Made by a program: the position numbers and the translations under genes. A stretch of DNA of 64,000 nucleotides from Lomentospora prolificans. Taxonomy: Eukaryota; Ascomycota; Sordariomycetes; Microascales; Microascaceae. The notes beneath the pieces were generated by a model. That model did no database searches, was not told the DNA's origin, and saw only the letters and a list, made by a program, of their open reading frames with translations. The stretch is taken from NCBI GenBank assembly GCA_029532625.1, contig JARFXM010000003.1, positions 992,001 to 1,056,000 on the forward strand. Direction: 5' to 3'. Below are positions 51,351 to 61,550 of this stretch, piece by piece (the stretch's first letter is position 1; each line of letters begins with the position of its first letter).

Positions 51351-53018
51351 CTAATAGAAAATGAACTGGCTCCTATAGCTGGGAAATTTGCTAGATCTGA
51401 ATCTAATTAAATATACCTAGGCCTATATGAAAAGGTGGTCATGTGAATAATGTTATTAATCTTGAATAAAGGTAGAACTGACTTCTAGCTGGATGTAGCT
51501 ATGGGAAGAGTTGCTGATGGAGTGGATCTAGATATGGATTGAATGGGTACCTGTCTATATCCAGCAAATTATTGAACTAAAGGGTAGTAATGAATATATG
51601 GAGGGAGAAAATTTACCTAAGGGTGGTTCTAAATAGCATATTAGGATATATTGACTTTATCTCTCCAAAAAAGTGGCTTAACTTTTAGCCCCATCCCTTC
51701 ATAGTAGTTATAGATTAATAATTGTTTTATTATATTTCTTAATATTTATAAATTAATATATAATAAATACTAAGTAAGTAATTAGTATTAGGTACCTTAT
51801 CTATTCTAATTTCTTTAGTAAAAGGGGTTATAAATCTTATCTAAGATAAGTCTCTTGTTACTTACTAAGAAATATTAGTATATATTTTAATTTTAATTTT
51901 ATCAATTATTAGTAAAATTAATCCTTATCTTATCTTCTTTTACTATAAATATAATCTCTTAATCCTTATAGATAAGCTTATATTTTTATAAGTATAATTA
52001 TCTTTATTATAAACTCTAAATTAGTATTTACTATTAAAATTTTTCTTTTTATTTTTAATTATAAGTACTGTTTTAAATATTTCAATACTATAATTAAGGA
52101 TTTAATAACTAGTATTAAGAAATACTTTCTAAATTTACTTCTATTCTTCTTATACCTCTACTATCTCTTTTTCTATTATTTATAACTATTAGTAAATAAT
52201 CTCTTTTTTAATAGAATTATTTAGTCACTTTATTATTTTTATTAATATTATATATACTTACTCTTTTAGGTTATTCTTTATTGTCTTTTTTAATCTTATA
52301 CTCTATTTTATTATTATTTATAATATTATTAGATTATAAACTATTACTACTTTAGAAGTAAACTATAATATCTTATTATTATAGATATTATTATATATTA
52401 ACTAAAAATAGTAAGTTTACCAGTGTTTACTATTTTTCTCTTTTTACTATTTAATTTTTCCTACTTCTATTATTTTAGGAAGGTAATAAACTAAAGAGGG
52501 ATTACTATTTTAGATTTAGGTGGAATTTTTATAATATAAGCTATTACTACTTTTCTTTTAATTTTTCCTTTTCTTTAATATCTTTAAATTTACTTTTATT
52601 CCCTAATATATTTAAAATTTAATAATTCTTTCCTATAAATTATTATTATTTTTATTTATATTACGAAATTATTACTAAATAATAACTTTAATTCTAAGGT
52701 TATTAATAATATCTATTATTATAGTTATATAACTAGTAATTTTTATTTCTTATATTATTTCTAAAATATAAAAATTAAATCTTATTTTTTTATAATATGA
52801 AATTGATTCTTATATTTATTATTATAATCAGTTTATTTTAGTAATAAATATTATATTTAATAAACTCTTATTAAGCTATTTTTATTAACTAAGATAAAAC
52901 TTACTTTTATATTAAAATAGATTTTTACTTTTAATCTCTTCTTTTCAAATCTATCAGTATTTATAAGTATATTATTTACTAGTCTTTTAGAATAAGAGTT
53001 AGTAGTATTATTAAGTTA

Positions 53019-53365
53019 TGTTATAGCTGGGCTGTGCTGCTTACCTGCTAACTGCCAAGCTGCTAGCAAGTAAGTCAGTGATAGTTCTATATACTATTCA
53101 TAGATTTAATGTAGTCACTAGTTTATATAAGTTCACCTCTATATAGTCAGTTAGTATATAGGTAGGTATTCTCCTATAATAGTAAAATAGTCTTATTCTA
53201 TCTATCTAGCTTATAGTTCTTTACTTCCTTTATATATTCCTTACCTTCAACCTTTAGTATTACTTACTTACTACTAAGGTTCTACTAGAGCATATACATA
53301 CTTGCTTATATAGTATAGCGCATCATAGAGCGCCTCCATGCTTGCTTGCATGATATAGCGTAACA
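53019..53365 (+). repeat. Solo LTR1, 347 bp
   Basis: It starts TGTTATAGCTGGGC and ends TATAGCGTAACA. The flanks AAGTTA (53,013-53,018) and AAGCTA (53,366-53,371) differ by one C/T, a likely target duplication altered by RIP. The counterpart near 11,500 lacks the insertion. Confidence 0.8.
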
Positions 53366-54400
53366 AAGCTAGTTATTTATCCTAGAGTATAAAGTAAAAA
53401 ATAACTACTTATTATTTAGTTTCTTAGATATAGTCTCTTATAATCTCTTCTTATATTATTCTCCTTATTCCTTCTTTACTATTTATATCTTTTTTTTTAA
53501 AAAATAGTAATATAAGACTTTTTTAAACTAGAAAGTATTTTTATATATAAGGTATTTATTTACTTTACTCCTTTGTTCCTTATTTATTAGCTAGGAATAG
53601 TAAGTATTAAACTCTTTTCTATTAGTTCTATTTTCATTATTATTATTATTACTAACTAGTTTACTTTTTATACTAAATATATTATTTTTTTTAATTTAGA
53701 AGTATTATTATTACTACTTCCTTCTTTACTTATTATTATATATATATGTCTAACCTACTTTAGCTTTCTTTCTTTTTCACTAGTATTAGGGTTATCTTTA
53801 TATATCTTTTTAATAAGATAACTTTTCTTTTACTAATTTCTTCTCTAATAGGTTTTAAACTATTAGGGATATTTCTTATCTTTTTACTCTATTTACTATA
53901 ACTTCCTTAATAGCTATTATAGTTATGTATTACTCAAGTAAAGGGGAGTATATTAATTAGAGAAGTCTTTTTAGTAAGTAGAAGGTTTTTTCTTTTCCTT
54001 AGCTTTTTTCTATAGCTTCTTTACTAGTACTCTCTCTGTTATACATCTTTATATTCTTAATTACTATATCCCTAGTATAACCTATTCTACTATTACTATT
54101 AATTTAGCTATACCAAGTTTATAGCTACTAGTTTATATTTACTATCTACTTTATCTACTAATACTATATTTACTAGTTAAATAGACTTTTCTACTATTAG
54201 CTAAGAAATAGTAAGGGATTATTCTAGTAGTTCTACCTTCTCTTCTACTTTTATTATCGATTTATTTATAGTACTTCCTTCTATTAGCTTTACTATCACT
54301 ACTTATAAAGTAGGATTTAATTAATTATATACAATAATTAGCTAGCTATAGATACTATTATCATCTTATATTTATATATATTATATATGCTAGACTATAA

Positions 54401-55689
54401 AGTTATATACTAGCTTTTACTTTTAGTATCTATAATTATATATATATTCCTTATTAGCTATTCTTTAGCTTTATACTTTAAATTCCTAAATTACTAGCAT
54501 AGGGTAGTTATTTAATTATTAATTATTCCTTATTATAATTACTATATTTTCTATAAAGAAATAATATTACTTTATTATATTAATATTTTATTTTATAATA
54601 GCTTATAATGAGTAGTTTCTAGTAAGCTTTTTTTATATTATTATAAGCTTCTATTTTAAGTATATTAGTAAAAAGGATTATATTATAAAAGTATATTTAT
54701 TTATTATCTATAAAGTATTCTTACTTACTATATTCTTTTTATTAATATCTAGCTAAAAGAACCTAATTAACTTAATCTACTGTATTCTATTATTATTTTA
54801 CTTCTTAATAATAATATAAGAGCTAAAACTATGATTAGGTTACTATAGCTACTAAGGTATTACTCTTTAGAATATTTATATAATAGCTTCTACTATCCTA
54901 GTTATATCTAGCTAACCTTAACTTCTAATTAATAGAAAGTTACTAGTCCTTTAAGAGCTAGATATAAAGGTAGGTTTATAATCCTTATCTACTAGTTAGT
55001 TATACTTACTATCTTATTTTAGTAGTAGGATTATTAATCTTTCTAATAGTTAATATTAACTAGCTAGCATACTCTTTAGTATTGGATATTATAGCTAATT
55101 AAACCCTAGCTAGAAGTACTTTAGTATAATGCTATTATCCCTTACTTATATTACTAAATCCTATATATAAAGATCTTATAGGAAGTAAATACTAGGTATT
55201 TAGCATTTTAGTTAATAAGTATCTTTACTATTATTATATTTTCCTCTTTAGTATAAATCTAGTTAGTAAAAGTTAGCCTTCCTAAATATAAAAGATAATA
55301 ACTCATAATTATCTATTAGTATATACTATAAGTTATAAAGTACCTCTTATAACTATAGTAATATACTATTTAATATATATATCTTATTATTTACTAACTA
55401 CTAATATCCTATATTAGTTCTAACTAGTAGTTACTAGGTATCCTTTATTATAACTTAGTTATTCCCTTTAAGCTCTTAACTAGTTTTCTTTATATAATTA
55501 CTATTTTAATAAAGCCTTATAAGAGTACTCTTTTACTATTTCTTATAATAAAGAGGACTCCCTACTTAGTAAGCTAGTAGTTTTATATTTATAGTGGTTA
55601 TTACTATTATTAGAATTAGGGAATTCTCTAAAAGTATTTAAAGAGGAAATAGCTACTATTACTTAGATCTAGGTTACTACTCCTTTTCT
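54401..55689. other. AT-rich relic, nothing recognised
   Basis: Part of it (55,560-55,690) resembles 56,930-57,080, so a further repeat family is present. I found no coding motif. Confidence 0.35.
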
Positions 55690-56297
55690 TATTTTAATAA
55701 GTAAGAAAGTTTTAAGTATTATAAAGTTAGATTAGAAAGTATCTACTAAAAGGTTATAGAATTATAATATAGAGACTTTATAAGGGATTCTTTACTAAGG
55801 AATAAGATAGATATAACCTTAATAGTACTAAGAGTTAACTCCTACTAAACCCTAAATACTCTAAGATTATAGTAGGAGTTAGAAAGGTTTTACTAAGGAT
55901 ATTCTAGAGAAGAGATATAAACTACTAGATCTTAAGATAATAGATCTTATACTACTAGGAATCTAGTACTATAGACTTAAACTAGAGACTATTCTAAGAT
56001 AACCTAGGAATAGTTTATAGTATAATCTAAGACTAGGCTATATCCTTTATAAGTAAAGCCTAAATAAAATATAAAAGGAAGATAGCTAGAGAGCTTTAAG
56101 AGAAAAAGAGGGCTTTCTAAGCTGAAGTTTCTTGATTATGATTTTATGAATAAATAGTGAATATATTCTGATCTGACTCTATGATTCTTAGGACTGCCTT
56201 ACTTAAGTGTGACTATGTTACACCCCCTTATAGACTTTAGCTTAAAAAAGCCCTTATTCCTTCTGAAACTCTTTAACTAACTTCTTTTTATGTTTCT
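55690..56297 (+). repeat. LTR2 remnant split by a second, reversed LTR2
   Basis: Forward LTR2 sequence at 55,690-55,778 (AAGTAAGAAAG to TATAGAGACTT) resumes at 56,233 (GACTTTAGCTTAAA) and stops at 56,297, where a reversed LTR1 begins. The insert is the solo LTR2 at 55,779-56,232. Confidence 0.8.
55779..56232 (-). repeat. Solo LTR2, reversed, 454 bp, TSD GACTT
   Basis: It runs from TATAAGGGATTC to CACCCCCTTATA, flanked by GACTT at 55,774-55,778 and 56,233-56,237. It is inserted in an older forward LTR2. Confidence 0.9.
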
Positions 56298-56607
56298 TAT
56301 TATACTATACTATATAAGCAAGTATAGGCACACCCTAGTAGAACTTTAGTAGTAAGTAAGTAATACTAGAGGTTAAAAGTAAGGAATATATAAAGGATAT
56401 AAGGAACTAAAATCTGGATAGAAAGAATTAGACTATTTTATTATTATAAAAGACTACTTACTTATATACTAATAAACTATATAAAAATAAACTATATAAA
56501 AATAGTAACTATAATAATTCTATATATAGTATTATAGACCTCTTACTAACTTACTTACTAGTAGGTTAATAATTAGTAAGTAAGTAGTATAGTACTATTA
56601 TAATAAT
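56298..56607 (-). repeat. Reversed LTR1, left arm of a long inverted repeat
   Basis: It is a short-subfamily LTR1 in reverse, beginning TATTATACTATAC. It pairs with the forward LTR1 starting at 57,347. Confidence 0.7.
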
Positions 56608-57346
56608 AATAATATTATTTTCTTAATTTTTATCTTTAAAATAAGAAACTACTTTTTAGAAGAATAATCTTAATAATAAGATAGTTATAATAAAACTCTT
56701 ATAATCTTAGTTGAGATTATAAATAATAAGGTACCAATAATCCTAAGATTACTAATAGGTAATAATAACTAATAGTATACTTAAGTATTTAGTTATAAAC
56801 TACCTTTATAGTAAATATAACTGTATTATATCCGTTATATAAATATTCTATATTATTCTTAATTAGTAGATATTAAACATCCTCTTTTACTATTCCTATA
56901 GTAAAAATAATACCCTACTTGATAAATTAATAGTTTTATACTTATAAAGGTTATAATTTATTAGAATAAGGGAACTCTTTACAGGTATTTAAAGAGGAAG
57001 TTACTACTACTATTTGAATATAGGTTATTACTCCTTTTCTTCTCTTAGTAAAGGTTATCTTATTAAAGTCTAGAGGAGCCTTATATCATTAACTTCCTTT
57101 ATTCTCATATACTCTAACCTTCTTAGCTTATAATTACTATGAAGGTATTTTATAGCTAGGTACTTAGATATACTATTAGCTATTATTACCTATTAATAAT
57201 CTTAGGATTACTAGTATTTTATTATTTTTAATCTCTAAACTAAGATTATAAGAGTTTTATTATAACTTATCTTATTATTAAGTTTATTCTTCTGAAAAAG
57301 TAGTTTCTTATTTTAAAGATAAAGGTTAAGAAAGTAATATTATTAT
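56608..57346. repeat. Long inverted repeat interior with ~290-bp spacer
   Basis: Positions 56,608-56,830 are the reverse complement of about 57,120-57,346 (for example, TATCTTTAAAATAAGAAACTAC near 56,630 against its complement near 57,300). The middle (56,830-57,120) is unassigned. Confidence 0.7.
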
Positions 57347-57602
57347 TATTATAATATTACTATACTAATTACTTACTAACTATTAAACTACTAGTAAGTA
57401 AGTTAGTAAGGGTTTTATAATATTATTTATAGATTTATTATAATTATTATTTTTATATAAGTTTACCTTTATATAATCCATTAGTATATAGGTAAGTAGT
57501 CTCTCATAATAGTAAAATAGCCTTATTCTTTCTATTTAGCTTATAATTCCTTACTTCCTTCATATATTCCTTATATTCCTACTTACTAACCTTTACTATT
57601 AC

Positions 57603-57951
57603 TGTTATGCTATATCATACAAGCAAGCATAGAGGCACTCTATGATGTGCCACACCAACATAAGCAAGCATGAACATGCTCTAGCAGAACCTTAGTAGTA
57701 AGCAAGCAATACTGAAGGTTGAAGGTAAGGAATATATAAAGGAAGTAAGGAACTATAAGCTAGATAGAAAGAACAAGGCTATTTTACTATTATAAGAGAA
57801 CACCTACCTGTATACTAACTGACTATGTAGAGGTGAACTTACGTGAACCAGCGACCACATTGAATCTGTGAATAGCATCATAGAACCCTCCTGCTTACTT
57901 GTTAGCAGCTCAGCAGCCAGCAAGCAAGTGGACATAGCATGAGCTATAACA
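57603..57951 (-). repeat. Solo LTR1, reversed, 349 bp, TSD ATTAC, almost unmutated
   Basis: It runs from TGTTATGCTATATC to GAGCTATAACA with intact TG..CA ends, flanked by ATTAC at 57,598-57,602 and 57,952-57,956. It is the least RIP-mutated LTR1 in the window, so it is probably the youngest. Confidence 0.92.
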
Positions 57952-58004
57952 ATTACTGGCTTACTATTAAAGACCTACTAGGGTGTGCCTATGCTTACTT
58001 GCAT

Positions 58005-58309
58005 TATTATAGCTATACTATGCTGCTTACTTGCTAACTACTGAGCTATTAGTAAGTAAGTTAGTAAGGGGTTCTATAATACTATTTATAGATTTATTAT
58101 AATTACTATTTTTAAACAAGTTCACCTCTATATAGTCTATTAATATATAGGTAGGTAGTCTCTTATAATAGTAGTCTTATTCTTTCTATCTAGCTTATAG
58201 TTCCTTACTTCCTTTATATATTCCTTTTATTCAACCTCTAGTATTGCTTACTTACTGCTGAAGTTCTGCCAGGGCATGCCCATGCTTGCTTACATGGTAT
58301 AGTGTAATA
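58005..58309 (+). repeat. Solo LTR1, short subfamily, 305 bp, TSD TGCAT
   Basis: It runs from TATTATAGCTATAC to TATAGTGTAATA, flanked by TGCAT at 58,000-58,004 and 58,310-58,314. It is the second insertion into the same host LTR1. Confidence 0.9.
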
Positions 58310-58328
58310 TGCATGGTATAGTGTAATA

Positions 58329-58836
58329 CCTATAAAATCTCTATAGGACCTATATAGTAATCCCCTAGAGACTTTCTAGTAACCTACTAGAGACCTACCT
58401 AGTAATACTACAGGGATATATAAACCCCTAGACTAACCTCCCTTTTCCTTCTCTTTCTTCCTTTCCTTCTTTAACTATCTTATAAAGATATATCTTAGCC
58501 CCACTGTGTAGTTACTATATTGTGGTAAGCCTGTAATAAGCTATAGCATTATTACTAGTACTTGCGCCAAGGTGCTCTTTTACTTTAGTCCTTGCTTCTG
58601 GAACTATAAGGATATTATGGGTGGTTGTGATCGCTGTGACTTCACTGTAGTTCGCTAGCCCATCTTTGTTTATCCTTACCCCATGGTGACTTTTCCTACC
58701 TCACTGGCTATAGAAAGAGTATAGGATAGGCCTATAGCACTTACAACTAGAAGTATAGTTTTCTTCTCTATCCTATTTAGTATAATATACAATAATAATA
58801 CTTCAAGAAAATCAGCTTTTTCCCCTAATAATATAC
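58329..58836. other. Transition zone between repeat block and KGD2 3' end
   Basis: Mutation density falls toward KGD2. Positions 58,545-58,700 share a family with 21,580-21,710. The last ~80 bp before the KGD2 stop are AT-rich and would hold its 3' UTR. No gene seen. Confidence 0.5.
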
Positions 58837-60324
58837 TTAGAGCAGCATTCGTCGCGGGTCTTCGATGTACTCCTTGACTTTGACCAGGAACTGGACGGCC
58901 TCTCTTCCATCAAGAAGGCGATGGTCGTATGTTAGAGCTAGATACATCATAGGCCTAACCTCAACCTTTCCGTTCACGGCAACAGCCCGATCCTTGATTG
59001 CATGAAGCCCGAGTACAGCGGTTTGAGGCAGATTGATAATCGGAGTCCCCATTAAGGACCCGAAAACGCCGCCGTTGCTGATCGTAAACGTGCCACCAGC
59101 CATGTCCTCAATCGTGAGCTTACCGTCTCGGGCCTGTATAAAGCATATTAGTGACAAGATCAGCGTCGATTGGGGAAAGTAATACGCTGCATACCTTCTT
59201 TCCCATTTCCCCGATCGACTTCTCAATGGTGACAATGTCCATAGCCTCCGCGTTGCGGACGACGGGCGTTACGAGCCCCTTTTCTGTCGCAACTGCGACA
59301 CTGATATCGACGTAGTCGCGATACACGATCGTGTCCCCACCATTAGGCCCTTCGATCGAGGCGTTAACAGCTGGGACGTCTCTCATAGCTAGGACGCAGG
59401 CCCGCGAGAAAGCACCCATGAAGCCAAGCTTAATGCCCGACCTCTTCAGAACATCATCCCTGTATAACTTTCGGAAATCCATCAGGGCGCTCATGTCTAC
59501 CTCGTTGAACGTTGTTAGGGATGCCGCAGTGTTCTGCGACTGCTTCAACCGTTCTGCGATTCGTAGCCTCATACGGTTCATTTTCACCTGAATGCCTGGT
59601 TAGCCTGAGCTCGGGTAGTCTAGAAAGGGTGTTCGCGCATACACGTCGCTCTTCACGGGTCCCCGGAAGGCCCGGACTGCTTGCGGCGGTCTCGGCGGCG
59701 CGATTGCCTTGAGAGATGGGACTATTTTTGGGAGATGCCTGAGGGGAACTTCTCTCTTGCTCTTTGGAGAGGCTGCTCTCACTTGCTTGCTGCTGTGGTT
59801 GCTCGCCCTGGGGTTTATCCTCGACCTGCTTGGCAGAGTTTGGTTCTTCAGGCGTTGACGTTGGTTTAGTTTCCGCACCGCCTGACTCGGCGGTTGATTT
59901 CGCGCTGGCATCACCACCAGTTCCTGGTTCTAGTCGAAGCAGATCTTGGCCAACAGTAACAGTATCCTCTTCATTCACTAGAAGTTCTTTGATGGTACCG
60001 GCTTCCGGGGCATTAACGGCGACATCGATCTAAGGGAAAAATTACAGGGAAGTTAGAGCCCATCGCCCATGTAGAACTTGATATACGCACCTTGTCTGTT
60101 TCAATTGTTGCAATCTCCTCATCCTGTTCAACAAAATCCCCGACTTGCTTCGTGAACTGTTTTAACGTCCCTTCCGAAATCGACTCTGCCATTTGCGGAA
60201 CCTTCACAGTGATTGCGGCGGCATAGCTTCGAACGTGACGCATCATGAAGGGGAGATTGTACTGGCCGCGGGCCGTAGGCAGCTGGCCAAGGCTAGCGAG
60301 CCGGACAAGACGTCTTGACAACAT
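58837..60324 (-). CDS. KGD2: Dihydrolipoamide succinyltransferase, E2 of 2-oxoglutarate dehydrogenase
   Basis: This E2 transfers the succinyl group from the lipoyl arm to CoA in the mitochondrial TCA-cycle complex. Four exons are inferred: 60,324-60,091, 60,029-59,643, 59,587-59,195 and 59,133-58,837, giving 436 residues. The introns are 61, 55 and 61 nt; the first starts GTGCGT and the other two GTATGC. The Arg/Leu-rich N-terminus (MLSRRLVRLASLGQL) looks like a mitochondrial presequence. The lipoyl domain has its modified Lys in IETDK at residue 78, the last codon of exon 1, with IDVAVNAPEAGTIKELL across the splice. A Pro/Gln/Ser-rich linker lies in exon 2. The catalytic domain runs from MNRMRLRIAERLK, with the active site YDHRLLDGREA (His409, Asp413). 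The C-terminus EDPRRMLL is complete, about 80 bp from the repeat block. It diverges from the complex I subunit gene. Confidence 0.95.
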
Positions 60325-60773
60325 GGCGGAAGGGATAATATGATATCTTCAAGATCGGGTCGTATGGGTGACGTTGATTTGTTTCCGTGGAAAGAGAGTG
60401 AAAGCGTGGAAGGAACCCAGTTCATTCCTCAATGGAAGCAAGTTGGAAACTAGATTCGAGGTTTTTTTTTAATTCAGTGACATGTCTATTCGGATCCTAG
60501 GACCTTGTATGATCTGGTCCAATGAGGTAGCTCGCCTTACCCAGGCACAACCTCGGATCAGTGGGATGTAGTCATTGGCCAATGGGATCGAGCATACTCT
60601 TGTAGCCTTAGGCGCTAATTTTGTTTTTCCGTGTTGTTAGTGTTAAACAGACAAGTCGTCCAAAAGCGGCCCGCGACCCAACTGGTCCATTTTTGTCTTT
60701 CCAACGAGAGCTAAACAATTGGTCGGTCACCAACACTTCGGAGGAATCAAGCTGGTAGAACTGCATCACAATC
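60325..60773. promoter_or_regulatory. Shared divergent promoter with four CCAAT boxes
   Basis: This is the 449 bp between two mitochondrial genes. CCAAT pentamers lie at 60,519-60,523 and 60,579-60,583 on the plus strand and at 60,574-60,578 and 60,718-60,722 on the minus strand. The middle two form the 12-bp palindrome CATTGGCCAATG (60,573-60,584). The fungal CCAAT-binding complex (Hap2/3/5, HapB/C/E) is known to control respiratory genes; its action here is inferred. Confidence 0.65.
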
Positions 60774-61319
60774 ATGTCTACTAGCAAAGCAGCTTTGTAA
60801 GTCTAACCTAAGCTTCACACCAGTTCCAGCGCTGATGAATCTGGACTCACCTAGATCGCTTTACCGGCGCGCCCTTAAGCTCTCTCTTGACTGGGCTGTC
60901 CACCGCCACGTTTGGAGAGGCCAGGCGCTATATATTCGATCACTCTTCGAAGCAAATCGGACTGTGACTGATCCACGGCAGCAGAGGGTAAGGGCATAGC
61001 AACTTCGCACAACTCACTCTTGTACTGACCTCGATGGGCGAACAAAGGCGTTATTAGCGGAAACCGAGGAGCTTCTTGAAACTTGGAAGCATCCTGAGCC
61101 TTGTATCCCCCCCACTGCACCCGGCGGTAAGTCTCATCTCTGGCCTTGTCGTGCAAGCCCGACATTTGTGATTCTAATCCAGTCTTCCCTCACCGTTTTC
61201 TAGGTACCAAATATGAAAGGAATTTGCCTGCTCCCTACCTCGATCGTAAGTGGAGCTTTTTCAACTCTCTTCGATTTGCCCTGACCGATAACGCAGCACC
61301 GCGAGTTATGGATCATTAA
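60774..61319 (+). CDS. NDUFB9: NADH:ubiquinone oxidoreductase B22/NDUFB9-like subunit (LYR family)
   Basis: It is an accessory subunit of mitochondrial complex I. Five small exons are inferred: 60,774-60,796, 60,855-60,987, 61,048-61,126, 61,204-61,245 and 61,297-61,319. They total exactly 300 nt (99 residues and stop), and all introns are GT..AG of 51-77 nt with CTRAY-type branch sites in several (CTGAC, CTAAT). The product begins MSTSKAALSLYRRALKLSL, with the LYR motif at residues 10-12 expected of the family. WRGQALYIRSLFEANR and WKHPEPCIPPTAPGGTKYER follow, the latter matching the HP-P-Y-PGGT-YER segment of NDUFB9. The C-terminus is short (PAPYLDPPRVMDH). No single long frame reveals this gene; it rests on the splice model. 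It converges on H2A with 231 bp between stops, where I see nothing else. Confidence 0.87.
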
Positions 61320-61550
61320 TTGTCCTTGCGACACATCATCAATCAAAAATTCAACAGTGCATTGGAATGAGAGAAGGATTGAAATGTTAAATAGACAGTT
61401 TAATTCATAACCCTAACCATGGGCATTATTGTACAACCCGGAAGCATTAAAAAGAATCAACGAAAACAACCCTGAACCCAGAACCGTATGACCCCGAATT
61501 TCATGACCGAAACAGCCAACCAACCGAAAAACAAATCGTGCACATGACGC

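Larger units (their letters stand above)
49827..51701 (+). mobile_element. Tc1/mariner element with terminal inverted repeats, TA target
   Basis: The left end AAGGGATGGGGCCAAAAGTC and the right end (reverse complement) AAGGGATGGGGCTAAAAGTT are inverted repeats of about 28 bp, with TA outside both. The uninterrupted site exists at about 12,790 in the inverted repeat unit. The terminal parts escaped most RIP, while the transposase core did not. A 458-bp LTR2 sits inside, so the original element was about 1.4 kb. Confidence 0.85.
48798..54400 (-). repeat. Dispersed repeat unit, inverted relative to 10.7-13.2 kb
   Basis: Apart from the Tc1/mariner element (49,827-51,701) and the LTR1 (53,019-53,365), this interval is the reverse-complement counterpart of 10,700-13,243. 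No product recognised. Confidence 0.55.
57347..58328 (+). repeat. Old LTR1 (short subfamily) carrying two younger LTR1 insertions
   Basis: The host LTR pieces are 57,347-57,602, 57,957-58,004 and 58,315-58,328, together about 318 bp. They rejoin into the LTR1 consensus ending GCATGGTATAGTGTAATA. Confidence 0.85.
530..58830. repeat. 58-kb AT-rich, RIP-mutated nested-transposon block
   Basis: Composition changes abruptly near 530 and again near 58,830. Inside, CpA, TpG and CpG are scarce while TpA is everywhere, and no credible intact open reading frame exists; the 83-codon frame at 17,820-18,071 is a chance opening. Where element copies can be compared, they differ mostly by C/T and G/A. Translated relics show Trp and Gln codons turned into TAG/TAA and Asp into Asn. 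This is the pattern known for repeat-induced point mutation in Pezizomycotina. A few patches escaped heavy mutation (861-1200, 36,640-36,747, 49,827-50,012, 51,355-51,701, 57,603-57,951). The block is made of nested LTR and DNA transposons, listed separately. Confidence 0.9.

Noticed and set aside
58292..58328. 19-bp tandem repeat (ATGGTATAGTGTAATA twice)
   Set aside because: Explained as the end of a nested LTR1 followed by its TGCAT duplication and the remaining end of the host LTR1.
530..58830. Mitochondrial or plasmid DNA origin of the AT-rich block
   Set aside because: No mitochondrial genes or tRNAs; the relics are nuclear-type Gypsy and Tc1 elements with RIP signatures.
60875..61165. 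Minus-strand 96-codon frame over the complex I gene
   Set aside because: It is antisense to exons that together give a full LYR-family protein with proper introns.
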